From the NCBI GenBank assembly GCA_947470805.1, contig CANIVU010000001.1, positions 62,001-126,000 on the forward strand: 64,000 bases of DNA. The letters are read 5' to 3'. The position numbers were made by a program, and so were the translations under genes. The notes under the pieces are model-generated. The model searched no databases. It worked only from the letters and a program-made list of their open reading frames with translations, and had not been told where the DNA came from. The DNA is from Acidobacteriota bacterium. GTDB taxonomy: Bacteria; Acidobacteriota; Terriglobia; Bryobacterales; Bryobacteraceae. Position 1 is the stretch's first letter; each line of letters starts with the position of its first letter. Below, one piece after another: positions 23,584-32,123 of this stretch.

Positions 23584-25905
23584 ATGAATGAACAGGAACT
23601 CGATCAACTTTTGAATGACATGCGGCAGGAAGAACCGGACCCGGCCACCGTGGCCGCCGCTCGCGAGCGCGTCTGGAACCAACTCTCCGCCGGCCCGGCG
23701 TGCCAGCGGTTTCGCTCCCAGTTTGCCGACTACCAAGCCGGCACCCTGGCCGAAGCCCAACGCATGCTGCTCGAAGACCACCTGGCGCGTTGCGCCGGGT
23801 GCCGGCGCGCGATGCACTCCGAACCCGTCGTCATCATGGCCCCGGTGGCCCGTCGCCGTTTCACCGTTCCCCGCTGGGCCATTGCCGCCGGCGTAGCGGC
23901 CATTTCGCTATTCCTGGGCCGTAACTATCTGGACCGCGCACTCGCCCCCTCCGGCCCTCGTGCCACGGTCGAAAGCACCTCCGGGACGCTCTATTCGCTG
24001 AACGCTTCCCCGCTCGCCAAGGGTGCCGCGATCGCCGATGGCGACATCGTTCGCACCGCCGCCGGCGCCACCGCCCAGCTTCGCCTGGCCGATGGCTCCC
24101 TCGTCGAAGTCAACGAACGAACCGAACTCTCGCTCAAAGCCGCCTGGAGCGGCGCCACCATCCAGCTCGAACGCGGCGACATCATCGTCCGCGCCGCCAA
24201 GCAGCGCCGCGGCTATCTGAAGGTCGTCTCCCGCGATTCCGAAGCGGCTGTCAAGGGCACCATATTTACCGTCTCCGCCGGCACCGCCGGTTCGCTTGTT
24301 GGCGTCGTTGAAGGCTCCGTCGCCGTCACCCAGCCCGGCACCGAACGCCTCTTGAAGCCCGGCGAACAGTCGACAACTTCCCCCGCGCTCGCCAAGGTCA
24401 CCGTCCGCGAAGCCGTCAGCTGGTCGAAGGATGTCGAACTCCTCACGGAGCTCGCCGCCATCGAAAAACAACTCCCCCCACCCGCCGCCCGCACCTCGGC
24501 CAAAATCGTCTCCATGCTGCCGCCCGATGTCATCGTCTACGGCGCCATCCCCAATCTCGGCCCCACCATGACGCAGACCGTCTCGCTCATCGAACAGCGC
24601 TCCCGCGACAACGCCGCCCTTCGCGAATGGTGGGCCACCACCAGCGCCGGCGAAACTCGCCAGTTGCTCGACAAAGTCCGCGTCCTCTCCCCCCTACTCG
24701 GCGAAGAGATCGTCTTCCTCCTCCAGCGCCCTCGCAACCCGCTGGTGATGGTCGAAGTCAAAGCAGGCCAGCAGCCCGCGCTAGAAGCGGAACTGAAGAA
24801 ACTACTCCCCGCCCAAGCCGCCTACCGCATCGTCAACGGCGTGTTGCTCATCGGCAAATCCGCATCCCAGCTTACCACCTTCATCGCCCAGCTCGGACAA
24901 GGCACGAAGACGCCCTTCGCCCTCGAAATCGCCAAACGTTATAGCCGCGGCGTCTCCTGGATCCTCGGCGCCGATGTCGACGCCGTCCGCGCCGGCACAG
25001 CACCGGAAGTTCTCGGCGCCAATCAAGTGAAGTTCGCCTTCATCGAACAGCGCACCGTGCAGGGCGTCGAAGAAAACGAAGCCACCGTCACCTTCAACGG
25101 CCCCCGCACCGGCATCGCCTCCTGGCTCGCCGCCCCCGGCTCGGCCGGCTCCACCGAATACGCCTCGGTCGATGCCGTCGCCGTCTTCTCCGCCGCCACC
25201 CGCAACCCGCGCCAGATCTTCGACGAGCTCTCCACGCTCGTCCCCGGCTTCGCCGATCAACTCCGCAACATCGAAACGCAGACCGGCGTTAACTTGACCA
25301 ACGATCTCGCCAGCGCCCTCGGAACCGATTTCACGATCTCGCTCGAAACGGCCGCCGTACCCATCCCGGGCGGGTTCGCCGCCATCGAGGTCTACCAGCC
25401 CGCCACGCTCAACGCGACGATGAACAAGATCGTCGAAGCCTACAACCGCGAGGCTCCGGCCGAACGCAAGCTGGCCTTCAAGCAGGAGAATATCGACGGT
25501 CGCCTCTGGCACTCGGTCACCATGTCCGGCCTCGGCCTGCAGTGGACCTTCGACCGCGGTTACTGGATCGTCTCCATGGACCGCGCCGTCGCCCTCCGCG
25601 CCATCGCCACCCGCTCCAACGGCTTCCCGCTGGTCCGCTCGGCCCAGTTCCGCGCCCAGATGCCCACCAGCGCCGGCGTCCACCCCTCCGGCTTCGCATG
25701 GTTCAATCTCGGCCCGGCGGCGTCCATGCTGTCCTCGCTAACCTCCTCCCCGCAGATCCAGAAACTGCTGGCCGTTCGCGACGCTTCTTTGATCACTTTC
25801 AACGGAGAAACGGAACGAATTCAGGTCGCTTCTCGTACTCGCTTTACGAGCCTTATGCTGGACACTATGCTGCAAGCCCAGATCAACGGAAAGCGAGCCA
25901 AATGA
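23584..25905 (+). CDS. Anti-sigma zinc-finger/FecR fusion protein with DUF3352-like C-terminus
   Basis: 773 residues with three parts. An N-terminal zf-HC2 anti-sigma module has C40, H66, C70 and C73 (DHLARCAGCRRAM). A membrane helix lies at about 98-112 (RWAIAAGVAAISLFLG). A periplasmic FecR domain spans about 130-270 (IADGDIVRTAAGATAQLRLADGSLVEV, VKGTIFTVS). A long beta/alpha region to the end begins LPPDVIVYGAIPNL, as in DUF3352-type proteins. It should hold the sigma factor at the membrane and release it on a periplasmic signal. Fusion of all three parts in one chain is uncommon. ATGA-coupled to the first ABC ATPase gene. Confidence 0.8.
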   Translation: MNEQELDQLLNDMRQEEPDPATVAAARERVWNQLSAGPACQRFRSQFADYQAGTLAEAQRMLLEDHLARCAGCRRAMHSEPVVIMAPVARRRFTVPRWAIAAGVAAISLFLGRNYLDRALAPSGPRATVESTSGTLYSLNASPLAKGAAIADGDIVRTAAGATAQLRLADGSLVEVNERTELSLKAAWSGATIQLERGDIIVRAAKQRRGYLKVVSRDSEAAVKGTIFTVSAGTAGSLVGVVEGSVAVTQPGTERLLKPGEQSTTSPALAKVTVREAVSWSKDVELLTELAAIEKQLPPPAARTSAKIVSMLPPDVIVYGAIPNLGPTMTQTVSLIEQRSRDNAALREWWATTSAGETRQLLDKVRVLSPLLGEEIVFLLQRPRNPLVMVEVKAGQQPALEAELKKLLPAQAAYRIVNGVLLIGKSASQLTTFIAQLGQGTKTPFALEIAKRYSRGVSWILGADVDAVRAGTAPEVLGANQVKFAFIEQRTVQGVEENEATVTFNGPRTGIASWLAAPGSAGSTEYASVDAVAVFSAATRNPRQIFDELSTLVPGFADQLRNIETQTGVNLTNDLASALGTDFTISLETAAVPIPGGFAAIEVYQPATLNATMNKIVEAYNREAPAERKLAFKQENIDGRLWHSVTMSGLGLQWTFDRGYWIVSMDRAVALRAIATRSNGFPLVRSAQFRAQMPTSAGVHPSGFAWFNLGPAASMLSSLTSSPQIQKLLAVRDASLITFNGETERIQVASRTRFTSLMLDTMLQAQINGKRAK

Positions 25906-26882
25906 GCGCAGTCATCGAAGTCGACGCCCTCCGCGTTCGCCTTGGCCGGCGGGAGATTCTCCAAGGAATCTCCTGCCGCCTCGGCGTCTCCGGAGCCGGG
26001 AAAGCCATTGGCCTGCTGGGCCCCAACGGCGCCGGTAAATCCACGCTGATCCAAACCCTCCTCGGCTTCCACAAGCCCTCCGCCGGCCGCGCCCGCATCC
26101 TCGGTTTCGACTGCCACGCGCAAGCCCGCGAAGTGAAAGCCCGCATCGGCTACATGCCCGAAAACGATTCGTTCATCGGCAACATGACCGCCGTCGCCTT
26201 CCTCCGCCTGATGGGCGAAATCTCCGGCCTGCCCAAAGCCGCCGCGCTCGAAAAAGCCCACGAAGTACTCTTCCACGTCGGCCTCGGCGAATCGCGCTAC
26301 CGCGAGATCGGCACCTACTCGCTCGGCATGAAACAGATGGCGAAACTCGCGCAAGCCATCGTCCACGGCCCCGAACTGGTCATCCTCGATGAACCCACCA
26401 ACGGGCTCGACCCCGCCGCCCGCCAGCGCATGCTGCAGCTCATCAAGGAAATGAAGGAGCAGCACGGCATGAACGTCCTGCTCTGCTCCCATCTCCTCAC
26501 AGACGTTGAGCAGGTCTGTGACGAAGTCGTCATCCTCAAGGACGGACAAATCGTCCACCAGGCCGACCTCGAAACCGAACGCAAGTCCAATCGCCGCTTC
26601 GTCCAGCTCGATGTCATCGGCGACGATCGCGGCCTCGCCGCCGCCCTCCGCGAAGTCGGTGCCGAAGGCGTCAGCGAAGCCCCCGGCGAATGGCGCATCG
26701 TCCTCCCGGCCGATGTCGAAATCGGTTCCCTCTGGCCTGTCGCCTCCCGCGAGCGGCTGCAGATCCGCAAGCTCACCCACCGCCGCGACACCCTCGAAGA
26801 AATTTTCCTGAAAGCCGTCGGTCACATCCGCCGGACGCCGGGCGATGCGCCCGCGGAGGTCCCCGCCCATGGCCGTTTATAG
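25902..26882 (+). CDS. ABC transporter ATP-binding protein (exporter 1)
   Basis: 326 residues from ATG 25902, which overlaps the preceding stop (ATGA); the longer open frame upstream is antisense-free shadow and is dropped. Walker A GPNGAGKS, signature YSLGMKQM, Walker B LVILDEPTNGLD and the H-loop LCSHLLTDVEQV are intact. It is of the CcmA/ABC-2 exporter type, with a C-terminal accessory region after about residue 220. It powers the following permease. The pair is the first of two adjacent exporters under an ECF sigma factor. Substrate unknown. Confidence 0.92.
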   Translation: MSAVIEVDALRVRLGRREILQGISCRLGVSGAGKAIGLLGPNGAGKSTLIQTLLGFHKPSAGRARILGFDCHAQAREVKARIGYMPENDSFIGNMTAVAFLRLMGEISGLPKAAALEKAHEVLFHVGLGESRYREIGTYSLGMKQMAKLAQAIVHGPELVILDEPTNGLDPAARQRMLQLIKEMKEQHGMNVLLCSHLLTDVEQVCDEVVILKDGQIVHQADLETERKSNRRFVQLDVIGDDRGLAAALREVGAEGVSEAPGEWRIVLPADVEIGSLWPVASRERLQIRKLTHRRDTLEEIFLKAVGHIRRTPGDAPAEVPAHGRL

Positions 26883-27732
26883 ACGCGGTTATCAACGTTA
26901 CGACGGCCCCACCACCAGCCACTTCGCCCGGCTCATGGTCATGCCCCGCTTCTCCTGGGAGCGCATCCTCGGCCAGCGTTTCGTCGTCATCCTGCTGGTC
27001 GTCAGCCTCTTCTGGCCCATGCTCTGCGCTGGCTTCATCTATCTCTCCAACCACTCCGAACTCTGGCAGGGCTTCGGCGGCGGTATCAAGAAATTCCTCG
27101 CCATCAACGGCAACTTCTTCTCCATCTTCATGAACGTCCAATCCACGTTCGCGCTCATCCTGGCCTCCGTCGCCGGCCCCGGCCTCATCGCGCCGGACCT
27201 CGCCAATAACGCCCTCCCGCTCTACTTCTCCCGGCCCCTCACTCGCTGGGATTACATCCTCTCCCGCATGATCGTGCTGCTCGGCATCCTCTCGCTCGTC
27301 ACCATCCTCCCGGGTATGTTGCTCTTCGGCATGCAGGCCTCCATCGCCGGCGGCGATTGGTTCGTGCACAACTGGTTCCTCGGCACCGGCATCTTCATCG
27401 GCTTCACGCTCTACATCGCCATGATCAGCCTCGTCGCCATGGCCAGCTCCGCCTACGTCAAATGGCGCGTCGTCGCCGGCGCGCTCGTCCTCGCGTTCTT
27501 CTTCCTGCTGGCCGGCGCCGCGGAAATGGTCAACTCCATCTTCCGTGTCGACTGGGCGAGCGCCCTCAACCCCACCTACGCCATCAACGCCGTCTGGAAA
27601 GGTCTCCTCGATGTCGAAATCGCCGACGATAAACCCGGCGCCTGGGAGTGCGCAACCGTGATCCTCGGCCTCTCCGGCGGGCTCCTCGCCCTCCTCGCCC
27701 GCAAACTCCGCGCCGTGGAGGTGGTCAAATGA
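26869..27732 (+). CDS. ABC-2 type permease (exporter 1)
   Basis: 287 residues from ATG 26869 behind a GGAGGT site 9 bases away; overlaps the ATPase gene by 14 bases. Six hydrophobic segments are visible, including VVILLVVSLFWPMLCAGFIY, FALILASVAGPGLIAPDLA and MIVLLGILSLVTILPGMLL. The early RRGYQRYDG motif recurs in a family of acidobacterial/myxobacterial ABC-2 permeases. It forms the membrane channel for the preceding ATPase. The next ATPase gene starts inside its stop codon (ATGA). Confidence 0.85.
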   Translation: MAVYRRGYQRYDGPTTSHFARLMVMPRFSWERILGQRFVVILLVVSLFWPMLCAGFIYLSNHSELWQGFGGGIKKFLAINGNFFSIFMNVQSTFALILASVAGPGLIAPDLANNALPLYFSRPLTRWDYILSRMIVLLGILSLVTILPGMLLFGMQASIAGGDWFVHNWFLGTGIFIGFTLYIAMISLVAMASSAYVKWRVVAGALVLAFFFLLAGAAEMVNSIFRVDWASALNPTYAINAVWKGLLDVEIADDKPGAWECATVILGLSGGLLALLARKLRAVEVVK

Positions 27733-28661
27733 GCGCTCCCGAAATCGTCTTCGACAACGTCTCCAAGTTCTACGGCGAAGTCCTCGGCGTCAACCGCGTC
27801 GATCTCCATATCCCCCCGGGCATCACCAGCCTCGTCGGCCCCAACGGCTCCGGCAAGACCACGCTCATGAACCTCATGACCGGGCTCATACACCCCAACG
27901 CGGGCGTCATCCAGGTCCGCGGCATCAGCCCCTACGCGCCCGAAAAACTCATGCGAATCCTGGGCTATGCCACCCAGTACGACGCCGGCCCCCGCGGCGC
28001 CACCGGCTATGAATTCGTCCACACCGGCCTCGTCCTCTTCGGCTTCCCCAAGGCCGAATGCGAACGCCGCGCCTGGCAGGCCATTGAACGTGTCGGACTC
28101 ACCGCCGCCGCCAAACGCAAAGTCGCCGGCTACTCCAAAGGCATGCGCCAGCGCATCCGCCTCGCCCAGGCCATCGCCCACGACCCGGAAGTCCTCATCC
28201 TCGACGAACCGCTGAACGGCCTCGACCCCCTCGTCCGCGCCGAAACCATCGCCCTCTTCCGCGACTACGCCGCCGGCGGCCGCCACGTCATCCTCTCCAG
28301 CCACGTGCTCCAGGAAGTCGACGTCTTCTCCGATCAGGTCATCCTCATCGCCAACGGCATGATCGTCGCCGAAGGCCAGATCAAGAGCGTGCGCGAAGAG
28401 ATCCACGAACACCCCAGCCAGTTCTTGCTCCATTGCCGCGACGCCTCGCGCGTGGCCTCGCTGCTCTTCGCCGAACCCCACATCTCGGAAATCAAACTCG
28501 CCCCCGAAGGCGCCGGCCTGCTCGTCCTCACGCGCAACCGCGAGGCCTTCGCCGCCGCCCTCGAACGCATCGCCCTCAGCGGCATCGATATCGATGGCGT
28601 CATCCCCACCGACGAAAATGTCGACGCCCTCTACGAATACCTGATCGGAGGCGGCAAATGA
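27729..28661 (+). CDS. ABC transporter ATP-binding protein (exporter 2)
   Basis: 310 residues from ATG 27729 (ATGA overlap). Walker A GPNGSGKT, signature YSKGMRQR, Walker B VLILDEPLNGLDP and the H-loop LSSHVLQEVDV are complete. The C-terminal 90 residues form an accessory domain typical of CcmA-like exporters. It resembles the ATPase of exporter 1 in type but is clearly divergent in sequence, so the two are not a recent duplication. It couples to the BamE-insert permease through another ATGA overlap. Confidence 0.92.
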   Translation: MSAPEIVFDNVSKFYGEVLGVNRVDLHIPPGITSLVGPNGSGKTTLMNLMTGLIHPNAGVIQVRGISPYAPEKLMRILGYATQYDAGPRGATGYEFVHTGLVLFGFPKAECERRAWQAIERVGLTAAAKRKVAGYSKGMRQRIRLAQAIAHDPEVLILDEPLNGLDPLVRAETIALFRDYAAGGRHVILSSHVLQEVDVFSDQVILIANGMIVAEGQIKSVREEIHEHPSQFLLHCRDASRVASLLFAEPHISEIKLAPEGAGLLVLTRNREAFAAALERIALSGIDIDGVIPTDENVDALYEYLIGGGK

Positions 28662-29746
28662 CGCCGTACCAACAAATCTGGACCATCGCGCGCCTCGAAC
28701 TCGGCCGCGTCTTCTTCTCCAAACGATCCTTCTGGGTCTACATCCTCGCCATCTTCCCGTCCATCATCTTCCTCGGCCACGCCCTGGAAGCGGGGCTCAA
28801 AAAGCGCAACTGGAGTGCCGATCGCGTCACCTCCGCCGCTACCCTCAATCAGGTCCAAACGGGCATGACCGACGACCAGGTCCTCGCCCTCGCCGGCAAG
28901 CCCATCAGCGACGTTACCCGCAAGCGCCGCATCCGCCGCGACGACGAGGATCCCGATGCCGAAAAGCAGCCCGAAGTCCGCCGCTACGTCATGTACTTCG
29001 ATGGCAAGAAGCGCGTCGATCTCCGCTTTGAAGACGGCAAACTCGTCGCCCGCAACACCCACGAGCTGATGAACTTCGAAGACGACCGTCGCGTCTATGC
29101 CACGATGTTCCAATTCTTCTATCTCCGCCTCGGCATCTTCTTCGGCTGCCTCGGCATCTTCATCAATCTCTTCCGCGGCGAAATGCTCGATCGATCTCTC
29201 CACTTCTGGTTCCTCGCGCCCGTGAAGCGCGAAGTGCTCCTGCTGGGCAAATACCTCGCCGGCCTCATCGCCGCCTCGCTCATCTTTGGCACCGGCGCGC
29301 TGCTCAGCTTCCTCGCCATGGCGCTCCCGCACGACCCCACCGAGGTCGCCGCCTTCTGGCAAACCATCGGCCCCGGACACGCCTTCTGGTACGTAGCCGC
29401 CGCCGGCCTCGGTTGCGTCGGCTACGGCAGCGTCTTCCTCGCCGCCGGGCTTCTCCTGCGCAACCCCATCCTCCCCGCCATCGTCATGCTCATCTGGGAA
29501 TCCATCAACGGCTTCCTGCCCGATGTCATGCAAAAGCTCAGCGTTCTGCACTATCTGCAGTCCCTCTGCCCGGTGCCCGTACCACTGCCCAACGACATGC
29601 CAGCCGTGCTCAAAATGCTCTTGGCCCCCGCCGCGCCATCGTCGATCCCAGTCGCCGTGCTCGGCCTGCTCGCCGTCACCGCGCTGGTCCTCTTCGCTGC
29701 CATGCAGTCGGTCAAGCGCCTGGAAATTAACTACGGCACCGAATAA
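28658..29746 (+). CDS. ABC-2 permease with inserted BamE/SmpA-like domain (exporter 2)
   Basis: 362 residues from ATG 28658 (ATGA overlap). After a first membrane helix (about 25-41) the expected extracytoplasmic loop is replaced by a domain of about 65-132. It reads VQTGMTDDQVLALAGKP and later YVMYFDGKKRVDLRFEDGKLV, the pattern of BamE/SmpA/OmlA lipoproteins (GMT..QV..LLG.P, then an aromatic strand and F.dGkl). Five or so helices follow (about 154 to the end). BamE domains assist outer-membrane protein assembly and bind lipid/BamD, so this permease may dock to envelope partners. The domain call rests on motif reading. Confidence 0.7.
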   Translation: MTPYQQIWTIARLELGRVFFSKRSFWVYILAIFPSIIFLGHALEAGLKKRNWSADRVTSAATLNQVQTGMTDDQVLALAGKPISDVTRKRRIRRDDEDPDAEKQPEVRRYVMYFDGKKRVDLRFEDGKLVARNTHELMNFEDDRRVYATMFQFFYLRLGIFFGCLGIFINLFRGEMLDRSLHFWFLAPVKREVLLLGKYLAGLIAASLIFGTGALLSFLAMALPHDPTEVAAFWQTIGPGHAFWYVAAAGLGCVGYGSVFLAAGLLLRNPILPAIVMLIWESINGFLPDVMQKLSVLHYLQSLCPVPVPLPNDMPAVLKMLLAPAAPSSIPVAVLGLLAVTALVLFAAMQSVKRLEINYGTE

Positions 29747-29788
29747 CCTTTGCCCGGCGGAACGTCGCCTTGATATATTCGAGATCCG

Positions 29789-31636
29789 ATGAACCGCCGT
29801 CAGTTTCTGCAGCAATCGGCCGCCACCGCGGCCCTCGCCACCGCCGCCCCCACGCCGCGCGCGCGCGAATGGAATCACTACGGCGGTGACGCCGGCGCTT
29901 CCCGCTTCTCTCCCTGCGATCAGATCAAACCGGCCAACGTCGCCAATCTAAAAGTCGCCTGGATCCACAAAACCGGCGACGCCTCCGCCCGCCCGGCCAC
30001 CGTCATCGAATGCACGCCCATCGTCGTCGATGGCGTCATGTACCTCACCACCGCGCGCAACAAAGTCCAATCGGTCGACGCCGCCACCGGCAAGCTCCTC
30101 TGGACCTTCGACCCCGGCGACACCGGCGGCGCCCCCTCCCGCCGCGCCCCCGGCATCTCCCGCGCCGTGACGTACTGGGAGGACGGCGCCGACAAGCGCA
30201 TCTTCCACGCCTACCGCGACCAACTCTGGGCCATCAACGCCCAAACCGGCAAACCCGTCGCCACCTTCGGCAAAGACGGCATGATCGACCTCAAAGACGA
30301 CTTCGACCACGACATGTCGAAGCTCACCTACAAACACTCCAGCCCGGTCGTCACGTACAAAAACGTGGTCATCACCGGCGGCGGCGGCGGCGAAGGTCCC
30401 TACCCCGAAGCCCCCGGCCACATCCGCGGCTGGGACGCCAAAACCGGCAAGCGCCTCTGGATCTTCCACACCGTCCCCAAGCCCGGCGAACTCGGCCACG
30501 ACACCTGGGCCGGCGACTCCTGGAAATACACCGGCGGCACCAACAACTGGGCCGGCATGAGCGTCGATGAAAAACGCGGCCTCGTCATCGCTGGCATCGG
30601 CTCGCCCAGCTACGACTACTGGGCCGGCAACCGCCTCGGCGACAATCTCTTCGGCAACTGCGTGCTCGCCCTCGACGCCCTCACCGGCAAACGCAAATGG
30701 CACTACCAGGTCGTCCATCACGACATCTGGGATTACGACATGCCGGCCCAGCCCGCGCTAGTCACCATGAAGTACAACGGCAAGACTATCGACGCCGTCT
30801 GCCAGCCCACCAAGCAGTCCTACCTCTTCTTCCTCGACCGCGAAACCGGCAAGCCCATCTATGGCGTGGAAGAACGTCCCATCCCCGCCTCCAAAATGCC
30901 CGGCGAAGTGCTGTCGAAAACCCAGCCCCATCCGCTCAAGCCCCCGCCCCTCTCCCGCATCGGCTTCAAGCCCGAATGGATCACCGACATCAGCCCCGAA
31001 GCCCGCGAATTCGTCAAGAAACAAGTGGACCAGCTCGAACATGGCGACCTCTTCCACCCCGCCCCCATGGAAGGCGGCATCGTCCATCCCGGCTTCCGCG
31101 GCGGAGCCCTCTGGGGCGGCTGTAGCTTCGACCCCAAGCGCAACCGCGTCTTCTGCAACACCGACGAAACAACCAACGTCATCGCCTACAAAGAAGCCGG
31201 CCCCGGCATGAACGTCAAATACGCGCTCAGCAAACGCGCGCAACTGGTGGACCACGAAGGCTACCCCGGCATCAAACCGCCCTGGGGCTACATGACCGCC
31301 GTCGATCTCGCCAAAGGCGATTTCAAATGGCGCATCGTCAATGGCGAATACCCCGAACTCAAAAAACGCGGGATCCCGAAAACCGGCACCCACACCAACG
31401 GCGGCTCCATCTGCACCGCCTCCGGCCTCGTCTTCATCGCCGCCACCTACGACCGCATGATGCGCGCCTTTGACTCGGAAACCGGCAAAATCCTCTGGGA
31501 AACCGAACTCCCCGCCGGCGGCTTCGCCACCCCCATGACCTACGAAGCCAACGGCAAACAGTACGTCGTCATCGCCGCCGCCGGCGGTAAGAATGGATCG
31601 AAGGCCAACGATGAATTTATCGCGTTTTCTCTGTAG
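29789..31636 (+). CDS. Tat-exported PQQ-dependent dehydrogenase (quinoprotein beta-propeller)
   Basis: 615 residues. A twin-arginine signal (NRRQFLQQSAAT) is followed by an eight-bladed quinoprotein propeller; GGTNNWAGMSVDEKRGL, WHYQVVHHDIWDYDMPAQP and GFATPMTYEANGKQYVVIAAAGG are family signatures of PQQ alcohol/glucose dehydrogenases. No heme site is in the chain, so electrons must leave to a partner, and the next gene encodes a pentaheme cytochrome overlapping by 26 bases. It oxidises an alcohol or aldose in the periplasm. No PQQ biosynthesis gene lies in the window. Confidence 0.9.
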   Translation: MNRRQFLQQSAATAALATAAPTPRAREWNHYGGDAGASRFSPCDQIKPANVANLKVAWIHKTGDASARPATVIECTPIVVDGVMYLTTARNKVQSVDAATGKLLWTFDPGDTGGAPSRRAPGISRAVTYWEDGADKRIFHAYRDQLWAINAQTGKPVATFGKDGMIDLKDDFDHDMSKLTYKHSSPVVTYKNVVITGGGGGEGPYPEAPGHIRGWDAKTGKRLWIFHTVPKPGELGHDTWAGDSWKYTGGTNNWAGMSVDEKRGLVIAGIGSPSYDYWAGNRLGDNLFGNCVLALDALTGKRKWHYQVVHHDIWDYDMPAQPALVTMKYNGKTIDAVCQPTKQSYLFFLDRETGKPIYGVEERPIPASKMPGEVLSKTQPHPLKPPPLSRIGFKPEWITDISPEAREFVKKQVDQLEHGDLFHPAPMEGGIVHPGFRGGALWGGCSFDPKRNRVFCNTDETTNVIAYKEAGPGMNVKYALSKRAQLVDHEGYPGIKPPWGYMTAVDLAKGDFKWRIVNGEYPELKKRGIPKTGTHTNGGSICTASGLVFIAATYDRMMRAFDSETGKILWETELPAGGFATPMTYEANGKQYVVIAAAGGKNGSKANDEFIAFSL

Positions 31637-32123
31637 CCTCCTGCTGGTCGTGGCCGCCGCGGCCCAGGAAAAAGAGTACAAGCCCAAGGAAGAAAAGCTC
31701 CCCGGCCCGCCCGTCACGCAGCCCATCGCCTACAGCCACAAAACTCACGTCGCCATGGGCATGAAATGCACCAACTGCCACACCATGCCCGGCGATGGCT
31801 TCGCCGCTACGTTCCCGAAGGAAACCATGTGCATGGGCTGCCACACCACGGTGAAGAAGGAGTCGCCGGAGATCCAAAAACTCGCCGCCTTCGCCGCAAA
31901 AAAAGAACCCGTACCCTGGGTGCGCATCTACCGTGTCCCCGATATCGTCTGGTTCAACCACGCACTCCACTCGAAGAAAAACGACTGCGCCACCTGCCAC
32001 GGCGAAGTCGCCCAGCGCCCCGTTCTCTTCCAGGAAAAATCCACCTCCATGAACACGTGCATGGCCTGCCACGCCGAAGCCGGTGCCCCCAATGGATGCG
32101 ACGTCTGCCATGCGAGCCAGTAG
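31611..32123 (+). CDS. Secreted pentaheme c-type cytochrome (class III/c7-like)
   Basis: 170 residues from ATG 31611, which gives a clean signal peptide (about 1-19); an upstream ATG at 31593 does not. Five CXXCH sites are visible at C53, C74, C126, C150 and C163, plus spare histidines (H43, H46, H117, H120) fit for axial ligation, as in multiheme c7/c3 cytochromes. It overlaps the PQQ dehydrogenase gene by 26 bases, so it is the likely electron acceptor. It overlaps the next secreted protein by 14 bases. Periplasmic or surface. Confidence 0.9.
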   Translation: MNLSRFLCSLLLVVAAAAQEKEYKPKEEKLPGPPVTQPIAYSHKTHVAMGMKCTNCHTMPGDGFAATFPKETMCMGCHTTVKKESPEIQKLAAFAAKKEPVPWVRIYRVPDIVWFNHALHSKKNDCATCHGEVAQRPVLFQEKSTSMNTCMACHAEAGAPNGCDVCHASQ

